Assembly (NCBI GenBank): GCA_963682025.1
Contig: OY821519.1
Coordinates: 95,569,585-95,633,584, forward strand
Reading direction: 5' to 3'
DNA length: 64,000 nucleotides
Source: Cordilura impudica
Taxonomy: Eukaryota; Arthropoda; Insecta; Diptera; Scathophagidae
Shown here: positions 56,701 to 64,000 of the stretch, piece by piece
Layout: each line of letters opens with the position of its first letter
Position numbering within the stretch: the first letter of the stretch is position 1
Program-made: the position numbers and the translations under genes
The notes under the pieces: generated by a model
The model's database searches: none
What the model was told of the DNA's origin: nothing
Seen by the model: the letters and a program-made list of their open reading frames with translations, nothing else

Positions 56701-58022
56701 TTACATCTAAGCAAATTCTAGTATATACGAGATTTCGAGTAAAATCTAGCTCATTTTTACTAGATTTCCCATACAAAACACTAGCTCGTTACTAGATTTT
56801 TGCAAAATCCAACAATAACTTAAATATTAGTTCTGTAATATTAGCCAATAAGTTCAAACCTGTGATTATATTCTATTTTTATTTTTTTTTGATTATTTTT
56901 ATTAATTTATATAAAGTTATTATTAAATTTGTGTCGTGATGTCCAGTTTTTTAATTTTAAATTCACTAATGACCATGAAAATGTAAATTGAATTAACCGT
57001 AAGTCAAACTATTAAAACTAATGTTATAAGATTTTATTGTTGATATGTTGTTTTATTTTTTATTTTTGCCACCAGAAATTAATAAAATAATTGTTAACTC
57101 CTGATGAAGTTGAAAACAAGTCAACGAAACATAGAGTTCGTGATAAAATAATTTTGTTTTAATTTATTTTATTTTCATACTAAATGCTGACCATTAAGTA
57201 GCCCACAACAAACAAAAACATAAATAAAAAAGAACCGGTCATAAACAATTCGAAAAATATTTAGTAATTGAAAAGTTATAACTTTTTATACTGGCATGTG
57301 TCCATTCCAATCTGCTACATAATAATTGTTGAAAATGAATTTGTTTTTGCTGTTCAAACAATACATTTAACAAATGCTGATTTTTTTTCGCAAAATTTCT
57401 ATTTCAGTTTGTGCTTCTTTCATTTTTGATGCATAATATAATTATAAAATCTGTTCCCTTTCAGAATATTCCACTTTCCTATTGTTTTGTTTATTTTTGG
57501 TATTTCTAGTTTATATGTTTTATTTTAATCAGCTGTTTATTGTTGTGGAAACAAAATCTCACAAAATGTCAAAAAAGTTAGATGTAAACGGTATAGATTT
57601 TGAAATAGATTTCAACTAAAATCTACTAGATTTTCCTCAGATGTAAACGCACTATTAGACATATTAGACCATAATAATTTTTATTGATACATTTAGCCCA
57701 CGTTGTCATGCTTTAGGGTTAAATATTTATTGCTTAAACACATATTTAAGAGCTCGATTTTGATTTCCTAAACAAATCTCTTAATGTGTAAAATTCCTTC
57801 TCATTTCAGAGTAAAACTCTTGCTACGAGTGGTTATAACTCAACTTGGTATCACTTTGATCGGCGTTTTGGAAAATCGCTTTTAATATTTCTAACAATTG
57901 CTCAACGACCATTTCTGTTTACGGCTGGAGGTTTTATGACGCTCTCATTGCCAAGTTTTGCTGGAATAATAAGTAAATCATATTCTTATATCGCTTTGTT
58001 ACGTCAGATGTATGCAAGATAA
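50796..58022 (+). CDS. Odorant receptor gene 2 (complete, six exons)
   Basis: Insect odorant receptor (7tm_6), presumed Orco partner in olfactory neurons. Exons: 50796-51101, 51165-51257, 55651-55756, 55819-56131, 56197-56395, 57810-58022; all introns GT-AG, phases 0, 0, 1, 2, 0. They give 409 codons plus TAA, normal for the family, with no stop. The start is the first ATG of exon 1 (MVKLKNISFAKIF). Visible segments: TM1 about residues 51-71 (LIFLYGVIVTTILTFFYIGF), TM around 193-212 (LYMGLSALIIAMQII), two C-terminal hydrophobic segments around 285-335 and the conserved end KSYSYIALLRQMYAR. Intron 3 (4.4 kb) is full of dead transposons and intron 5 holds a 962-bp MITE. AATAAA at 58030. Paralogue of 18402-19895. 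I cannot name the Drosophila orthologue. Confidence 0.93.
51670..52671 (+). pseudogene. Non-LTR retrotransposon fragment (RTE-like RT) in intron 3
   Basis: 3' part of a LINE RT. The open part has GVRQGCKLSPLLFNIVLD (motif B), SLEYADDICLLSDS (catalytic YADD), SKAGLKINIKKSKFM and a C-terminal region with SYDLYGSLLLSRNEL. After a frameshift near 52200 it continues as ACESWNTTSHDINRIQVFIN, KWRIGHTLRRPHGD, ending AEIAQSGLRWSEIKN. It stops at a (TA)n tail at ~52650-52668. This C-terminal pattern (HTLRRP, WRR) resembles RTE-clade endonuclease-RT proteins; clade is tentative. 5' truncated. Confidence 0.8.
52672..52957. repeat. Unidentified repeat with GGGGTYGCTGATTAYGAAT twice
   Basis: TTTGGGGTCGCTGATTATGA (about 52808) and TTTTGGGGTTGCTGATTACG (about 52919) are two diverged copies ~110 bp apart, suggesting a short tandem-repeat relic. 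No coding sequence. Confidence 0.5.
52958..53840 (-). pseudogene. Internally deleted mariner/Tc1-like element in intron 3
   Basis: Minus-strand transposase. N-terminus MERLTPEQRLQIVQLYYENS, GQHNRPTERTIRNTI and NRPLPARSEENIAAVAESY (53728-53470), then a deletion and a jump to the C-terminal half: DLDDIWFQQDGATSHTAHQT (second catalytic Asp region, ~53405-53350), an eroded stretch, and NWTQRMDYLRRSRGQHLIDI (to 53059). The first catalytic Asp region is missing. Outer sequences GGTTCCCTACTTTTTTAAAG (~52970) and the complement of CTATTGAAAAAAGTATCTCT (~53812) look like eroded terminal repeats. This is a widespread insect DDE_3 family. Confidence 0.82.
54154..54670 (+). pseudogene. Unrecognised Cys-rich transposon-type protein fragment
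   Basis: The frame at 54154 begins with an acidic region (ESYDEHSDTNDTDAEDSDAD) and has CCNQKCNFEIHRDRIVQS followed by LEKEQQDLIMLGKVVDGK, a TAA (54487-54489), then in frame ESIVRQKKYVRKKMSEDTRS and YHKLPICRR before a break. A Cys-x3-Cys block preceding a basic segment is seen at the N-terminus of some insect transposon-derived proteins, but I cannot name the family. It lies in the Or gene 2 intron, so it is likely a dead element. Confidence 0.5.
54900..55070 (-). repeat. Inverted partial copy of the 3800-3890 repeat
   Basis: TTTTTTCAAACTACTACCAT and GACGTACAG/AGGTCAAGTTGTTCTGGAACC are the diverged complement of the block preceding the LINE tails in units A and B (around 3830-3890 and 9070-9125). 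It shows that block is a dispersed repeat, independent of the LINE. Confidence 0.6.
55205..55495 (+). repeat. Short degenerate mini-me-like element
   Basis: TTATACCCTTCACACTCTGTCC start, ATATAGCGATGCCCGTG, then the right-end block GGAGGATATCAAAGATTTAG and CCTAATTTAACAATAA. It is an internally deleted relative of 13197-16994. Confidence 0.65.
56693..57654. mobile_element. 962-bp MITE in Or gene 2 last intron
   Basis: Termini TAGTGCGGTTACATCTAAGC and the complement at the right end (CAGATGTAAACGCACTA), with subterminal TCTAGTA/TACTAGA-type blocks. TTA duplications flank it (56690-56692, 57655-57657). No transposase. A TWA-type target suggests PIF/Harbinger but is not decisive. It carries a hammerhead-like motif in the middle. 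Confidence 0.82.
57096..57138 (+). ncRNA. Hammerhead-like motif
   Basis: Stem I AACTC (57096-57100)/GAGTT (57134-57138), core CTGATGA (57101-57107), stem II GTTG (57109-57112)/CAAC (57122-57125) with one extra A, core GAA (57126-57128), then ACATA, i.e. stem III is at most a single A-U pair and the cleavage triplet would be ATA. Both core boxes and two stems are present, but stem III is almost absent. Possibly a Penelope-like element fragment nested in the MITE. Weaker than 33326-33366. Confidence 0.45.
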
Positions 58023-58079
58023 AATGTTAAATAAATTGATATACGGGTACGAATAAATTAACAATTAATTAATTAAATA

Positions 58080-60974
58080 AAATTTTAATTTGTAATTTTT
58101 TAATTTTTATTTTTTATTTGAATTTTGAATTTTTTATTTTTAATTTTCAATTTTTAATTTTTAATTTTTAATTTTTAATTTTTAATTTTTAATTTTTAAT
58201 TTTTAATTTTTAATTTTTAATTTTTAATTTTTAATTTTTAATTTTTAATTTTTAATTTTTAATTTTTAATTTTTAAATTTTAATTTTTAATTTTTAATTT
58301 TTAATTTCTAATTTTTAATTTTTAATTTTTAATTTTTAATTTTTAATTTTTAATTTTTAATTTTTAATTTTTAATTTTTAATTTTTAATTTTTAATTTTT
58401 AATTTTAAATTTTTAATTTTTAATTTTTATTTTTTATTTGAATTTTTAATTTTTAATTTTTAATTTTTAATTTTTAATTTTTAATTTTTAATTTTTAATT
58501 TTTAATTTTTAATTTTTAATTTTTAATTTTTAATTTTGAATTTTTAATTTTTTAATTTTTATTTTTTATTTGAATTTTTTATTTTTAATTTTTAATTTTT
58601 AATTTTTAATTTTTAATTTTTAATTTTTAATTTTTAATTTTTAATTTTTAATTTTTAATTTTTAATTTTTAATTTTTAATTTTTAATTTTTAATTTTTAA
58701 TTTTTAATTTTTAATTTTTAATTTTTAATTTTTAATTTTTAATTTTTAATTTTTAATTTTTAATTTTTAATTTTTAATTTTTAATTTTGAATTTTGAATT
58801 TTGAGTTTTGAATTTTTAATTTTTAATTCTTAATTTTTAATTTTTAATTTTTAATTTTTAATTTTTAATTTTTAATTTTTAAATTATAATTTTTAATTTT
58901 TAATTTTTAATTTTTAATTTTGAATTTTGAATTTTGAATTTTGAATTTTGAATTTTGAATTTTGAATTTTGAATTTTGAATTTTGAATTTTGAATTTTTA
59001 ATTTTTAATTTTTAATTTTTAATTTTTAATTTTTAATTTTTAATTTTTAATTTTTAATTTTTAATTTTTAATTTTTAATTTTTAATTTTTAATTTTTAAT
59101 TTTTAATTTTTAATTTTTAATTTTTAATTTTTAATTTTTAATTTTTAATTTTTAATTTCTAATTTTTAATTTTTAATTTTTAATTTTTAATTTTTATTTT
59201 AAATTTTTAATTTTAATTTTAAATTTTAAATTTTAATTTTTATTTTTAATTTTTAATTTTTAATTTTTAATTTTTAATTTTTAATTTTTAATTTTTAATT
59301 TTTAATTTTCAATTTTCAATTTTTAATTTTTAATTTTTAATTTTTAATTTTTAATTTTTAATTTTTAATTTTTAATTTTTAATTTTTAATTTTTAATTTT
59401 TAATTTTTAATTTTTAATTTTTAATTTTTAATTTTTAATTTTTAATTTTTAATTTTTAATTTTTAATTTTTAATTTTTAATTTTTAATTTTTAATTTTTA
59501 ATTTTTAATTTTTAATTTTTAATTTTTAATTTTTAATTTTTAATTTTTAATTTTTAATTTTTAATTTTTAATGTTTAATTTTTAATTTTTAAAATTTAAT
59601 TTTTAATTTTTAATTTTTAATTTTTAATTTTTAATTTTTAATTTTTAATTTTTAATTTTTAATTTTTAATTTTTAATTTTTAATTTTTAATTTTTAATTT
59701 TTAATTTTTAATTTTTAATTTTTAATTTTTAATTTTTAATTTTTAATTTTTAATTTTTAATTTTTAATTTTTAATTTTTAATTTTTAATTTTTAATTTTT
59801 AATTTTTAATTTTTAATTTTTAATTTTTAATTTTTAATTTTTAATTTTTAATTTTAATTTTTAATTTTTTAATTTTTAATTTTTAATTTTTAATTTTTAA
59901 TTTTTAATTTTTAATTTTTAATTTTTAATTTTTAATTTTTAATTTTTAATTTTTAATTTTTAATTTTTAATTTTTAATTTTTAATTTTTAATTTTTAATT
60001 TTTAATTTTTAATTTTTAATTTTTAATGTTTAATTTTTAATTTTTAATTTTTAATTTTTATTTTTTAATTTTTAATTTTTAATTTTTAATTTTTAATTTT
60101 GAATTTTGAATTTTGAATTTTGAATTTTGAATTTTGAATTTTGAATTTTGAATTTTTAATTTTTAATTTTTAATTTTTAATTTTTAATTTTTAATTTTTA
60201 ATTTTTAATTTTTAATTTTTAATTTTTAATTTTTAATTTTTAATTTTTAATTTTTATATTTTTAATTTTTAATTTTTAATTTTTAATTTTTAATTTTTAA
60301 TTTTTAATTTTTAATTTTTAATTTTTAATTTTTAATTTTTAATTTTTAATTTTTAATTTTTAATTTTTAATTTTTAATTTTTAATTTTTAATTTTTAATT
60401 TTTAATTTTTAATTTTTAATTTTTAATTTTTAATTTTTAATTTTTAATTTTTAATTTTTAATTTTTAATTTTTAATTTTTAATTTTTAATTTTTAATTTT
60501 TAATTTTTAATTTTTAATTTTTAATTTTTAATTTTTAATTTTTAATTTTTAATTTTTAATTTTTAATTTTTAATTTTTAATTTTTAATTTTTAATTTTTA
60601 AGTTTTAATTTTTAATTTTTAATTTTTAATTTTTAAGTTTTAATTTTTAATTTTTAATTTTTAATTTTTAATTTTTAATTTTTAATTTTTAATTTTTAAT
60701 TTTTAATTTTTAATTTTTAATTTTTAATTTTTAATTTTTAATTTTTAATTTTTAATTTTTAATTTTTAATTTTTAATTTTTAATTTTTAATTTTTAATTT
60801 TTAATTTTTAATTTTTAATTTTTAATTTTTAATTTTTAATTTTTAATTTTTAATTTTTAATTTTTAATTTTTAATTTTTAATTTTTTATTTTTAATTTTT
60901 AATTTTTAATTTTTAATTTTTAATATTTAATTTTTAATTTTTAATTTTCAATTTTTAATTTTTAATTTTTAAAT
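58080..60974 (+). repeat. 2.9 kb heptamer satellite (AATTTTT)n
   Basis: Near-pure AATTTTT repeats with blocks of the variant AATTTTG (about 58918-58993 and 60097-60150; a short one at ~58785-58812) and scattered single-base variants (AATTTCT, AATTTTC, AATGTTT). It starts ~60 bp after the Or gene 2 stop and its AATAAA. Not the insect telomere repeat. Confidence 0.97.
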
Positions 60975-62429
60975 TTTTTTAAGTGTATGTTTTCAAAAGA
61001 GCGTATTTTTTTAATGTTTTCTTGTGTTTTTCTTATTTAGGGACTATATTTTTTCTCACATATTGGCAATTTTCTTTATTATATCGTGATAACGATAAAA
61101 AATATAAAAATCTTAAGAAAAACAACAAACACATTGAACATGTTTATTTTTTCAATAGTTTTTTCAAAGTTTCATTCATATCTCGTGACTCTTTTGAGTG
61201 ATTTTGATGATATTAAATAGCAACTCCTTTGGGATGTAAATAAACAGTTTTATGACGAAACGAAGAGTCTAGCTTAGTTATTAAGGTCGTGATCGTGATA
61301 GACGGTCATCGCTAAATGAAGTTCCCTTGAAGAAAATATAGGTTTTGGGGTCTCCGGAATTTATTTATATATACTCTCTGCATAGTGGTGTGTAAGGTAT
61401 AAAAACAATGGAACGCATATAGATAATGGAATATGGTATATAATATGTACAAATAAAAACTAATAAATGTAAAAAAAGTTTAATTTTTTATAACTATTGT
61501 TTTATTAAAATAAATACTTGCATTTTCATTTCACATAAGCGTGTGTTATTCACCCAAAAGTTTCTTGTGGCTGTGACAGCTATCACGTACTCCATATAAT
61601 GAAGAGGTGGCCAACTGATTCAAAGTTTCGATCGACATCAGCATAATAAAATTATTAGCTATTTAGATAATGAAAAATAATAAAATGAAACAAACATCTT
61701 AGTTAATTAAATAAAGTTGACAAAAATTAAAATTAATTAAATATAATGATGGACTATAATTTAAAAAATCTTTAAGCTGTATTCATATACATATTTAAGA
61801 TGGGTAAAATGGGGATCCAAAACTTAAATGGGTGTATATCTTTTTATATAGCATATTTTTCAAAGTTAAAAATTTAAGAGAATTTAAATCAGATCTAAAT
61901 GAAAATGAAAAATATTTAGAAACGTTACCTACGTTTGAATCTGACGTCATAATCTTTCGTAAGGAATTTTATTAAATAATCTTTGAAATACCTACTTACA
62001 TTTAAAAGAATTATATTCTTTTTGTTCTAATAACCCAATTATAAAATAAAATAAAATTTCGAATGTTTTCCATTTCTACTCTGTACTTTTCAATATAGAA
62101 AGTGGAATACGAAATGTTTTCAAATGATCATATTGGTCGTTAGTTATTAATTTCGAAACTACATTAAAAAAGTTTCGCTATATTTATCAGAAGTGTGATT
62201 AAAATTTTAACAAAAAAAGTTTAAAATTTTAGAACATAAAATTTTTATTTTATCTTTTTTTCTCCTGCATTTATATATTGGATCTTCACATAGTGAACTA
62301 ACAATAATTATTCAAATCTTAGAACTAATACTTAACTTATTAAATCCGGCCAGTGCCAGAAAAAATTTATGTTTCTACATAAATTCGAAATAAATAAGTA
62401 TTCATTGGCTTAGATAACCTCAAGCATTT
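60975..62429. other. Intergenic; diverged mini-me end
   Basis: AT-rich. 61280-61405 is an eroded terminal piece of the long mini-me family (GATCGTGATAGACGGTCATCGC ... ACTCTCTGCATAGTGGTGTG, GTATAAAA). No gene found in the rest. Confidence 0.5.
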
Positions 62430-62770
62430 ATTATAAGATCTGCAGTCTCTCTCCTTCTTAGGCATTGGTGGATGAGATTGTTGAAAAGGTCAGTGCTAAG
62501 AGATTCGGGTGAGTTTCTAGTGTTTTCAAGTAGCTTGAACAGTTTTTCATAATTTCGACTTTAACTAGGCGTACGTTCAATTATCTATGCAATAGTGAGT
62601 TTCTCACATACCATGGGGCGCGGGTAATAAACTTTAGGATCTTATTTTGGCATCTTTGTATTTTCCCTATATTAGAAGTTGACCGGTATACCGTAGCAAC
62701 AAATAGTTTTCAGGATTGAATTATATATGAATAACTTGCAACCAAGACTGAGCTTTGAAATTCTGCTAAT
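62430..62770 (-). pseudogene. Jockey-like LINE RT C-terminal fragment
   Basis: Minus strand in two frames: SKLSLGCKLFIYNSILKTIC (about 62755-62695) then IGKIQRCQNKILKFITRAPW and YVRNSLLHR, NVRLVKVEIM (about 62670-62540). These match the post-catalytic C-terminal part of Jockey-clade ORF2 (QSKxLRxITxAPWYVRNxxLHxDL). It is a different family from the unit A/B LINE. Short, frameshifted. Confidence 0.75.
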
Positions 62771-63600
62771 TAGCAACTAAAAATTTGTACATTAAGGGGT
62801 AAAAGCGGCCAAAAAGGGGGAAAATGGCAACAAATGAAACGGAAAAATGGCCAAAAAGGGGCAAAAGTGTACATTTGGTACAAAGTATAGTTTGTAAGTA
62901 ATTTAGGAATATGAAATTTGATATGTAGATTCCACCAGAGACACAAACATCGGACAAGAATGAAATTTGTTTTATTTCGCGCCTTTAGATGATAAAAACG
63001 GGCAAAAAATGGGAAAACTGGTACTTTTCAACTTGTAAATTTTCATTTCAAAGTACATTTTCTTTAAAAAAAAAAACAAGTAAGAAAATTACAGTCGGTC
63101 TAGACGAAAAATTTATTTTTACAAAAAAACTTATTTTTGATCTTTATAACTGGAATAATTTTCGGACCTATTAGAAACTAAAAATTAGTACTTAACAAAT
63201 TCGATCCAACTGTACACGCTTGAGTCAATTGTGTGATGCTATGTATCACATGTTACAATTTTTTTAAAAAAATTTTTCTGTTATACAGATAAGTTAAGAG
63301 TGTAGATAATTAACATTTGAAATGGTAAACAAAAAAATGTAACGTTAATTTCTTCAATTCCGTTTTTCCACTTTTCGTTGCAATTTGCATGAAATTAATT
63401 AGTGCCAAATTGACTTTAAAAACAAATAAAACACATCTATGTTAAAATATTTAAAAAAAATTATAAGGAAATTATGAAAAGTGTTTTTTGGTAAGCATAT
63501 ATATTTAAAATTACTATAATATTACAATACAATAATATTAAGACTGACTTAATTGTTTTCAATAAAAATAGTTCTGATTGTATGAAACAAAAGTGTAAAA
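62771..63600. other. Intergenic with a mini-me end fragment
   Basis: 62780-62880 has a short AAAAGG/AAAAAGGGGCAAAA-type repetitive stretch. 63074-63112 is a mini-me right-end fragment (AACAAGTAAGAAAATTACAG then TCGGTCTAGAC) cut off abruptly. No gene. Confidence 0.5.
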
Positions 63601-63995
63601 ATTGCCCGATACAAATTTAAAAATTAATTGATGATGAATGGGATTGAAATGAAGATAAAGTATGTGTAAATCAATTGAACAAAGGAGAATTAGAACAAAA
63701 TGTTCTAGAAGATAAGCAATTCATTGAATATCTGATTTCACAATTAACCATCCTCTTCAGGCATATCTATAATATCAGTCGCCAAGCAAGAGAGATCAGA
63801 AAACAAAAGGATAGTTTACTTCCAGGTCAGCTGTTAATGCAGATCGACTTCTCTCAAAATTACCAAATCAAACACCATAATAAAGTGATGGCTGCTCACT
63901 GGAAGACTGACCAAGTCTACACTGCGGTAGTTTATTTCAGACGAATAAGAAGAAGATTTGGAAACTACATGTTATGCTGTGATATCCGATTATAA
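63601..63995 (+). pseudogene. Transposon-derived protein fragment (QIDFSQNY motif)
   Basis: The open frame ends with TAA at 63993-63995 and reads FIEYLISQLTILFRHIY, LLPGQLLMQIDFSQNYQIKH, NKVMAAHWKTDQVYTAVVYF. The pattern 'QxDFxxNY ... AxHW ... Q ... VVYF' is shared by a group of insect RNase H-like transposon proteins, with the Asp in QIDF as likely catalytic residue. The 5' part and the rest of the domain are missing. Family name unknown to me. It may extend beyond the window. Confidence 0.5.
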
Positions 63996-64000
63996 TTGGC

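Noticed and set aside
58080..60974. Telomeric or centromeric array
   Set aside because: The unit AATTTTT is not an insect telomere repeat and the array is short and bordered by unique and transposon DNA.

Overview
This is an AT-rich piece of a dipteran (probably calyptrate fly) nuclear genome. The evidence is two spliced insect odorant-receptor (Or) genes with small GT-AG introns, (GTCY)n 'mini-me'/Helentron-like repeats typical of flies, and an insect-type transposon load (Transib, mariner, piggyBac, pogo, Jockey-like and RTE-like LINEs, MITEs, foldbacks, a Helitron candidate). There are no operons or prokaryotic features. Species and chromosome cannot be told from the sequence.

Host genes. 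Or gene 2 (50796-58022, + strand) is complete: six exons, 409 codons, every junction in phase, a candidate TATA box at 50748 and AATAAA at 58030. Its paralogue, Or gene 1 (18402-19895), keeps exons 3-6 open and spliced like gene 2, but exons 1-2 are not found in the window. About 31 kb of transposons separates the two. Intron 3 of gene 2 (51258-55650) is packed with dead elements, and a 2.9 kb AATTTTT heptamer satellite starts about 60 bp after its stop codon.

Mobile DNA, left to right. 1685-12060 is a tandem duplication (two units of about 5 kb, junction at 7060-7065 in a 6-bp TATAAA microhomology). Each unit carries a Transib C-terminal remnant and the 3' part of a two-ORF Jockey-like LINE on the minus strand; ORF1 survives only in unit B. 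13197-16994 and 31702-35834 are two copies, in opposite orientation, of a multi-kilobase element. A mariner remnant, Or gene 1, a 2.86 kb foldback with 9-bp target duplication (21006-23862), a second foldback (24770-27427) and a Transib remnant (28340-30077) lie between them. A piggyBac remnant, two Helitron-like minisatellite elements and a pogo/Tigger remnant follow. Two Transib elements then sit back to back (42123-44045 and 44051-50390), with CACAGTG termini and CGCCG target sites.

Most notable find. Inside the right-hand multi-kilobase copy (32741-34043) is a tandem array of a 607-bp unit. Each unit junction is a hammerhead ribozyme motif, and each unit carries tRNA-like pol III A and B boxes. 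The other multi-kilobase copy has the empty site. This is the layout of animal retrozymes (small non-autonomous elements that make self-cleaved circular RNA). A second, weaker hammerhead-like motif lies in a 962-bp MITE in the last intron of Or gene 2 (57096-57138). Also of interest are RAG1-like residues in four Transib copies and a minisatellite with higher-order periodicity at the front of the 44051-50390 Transib.
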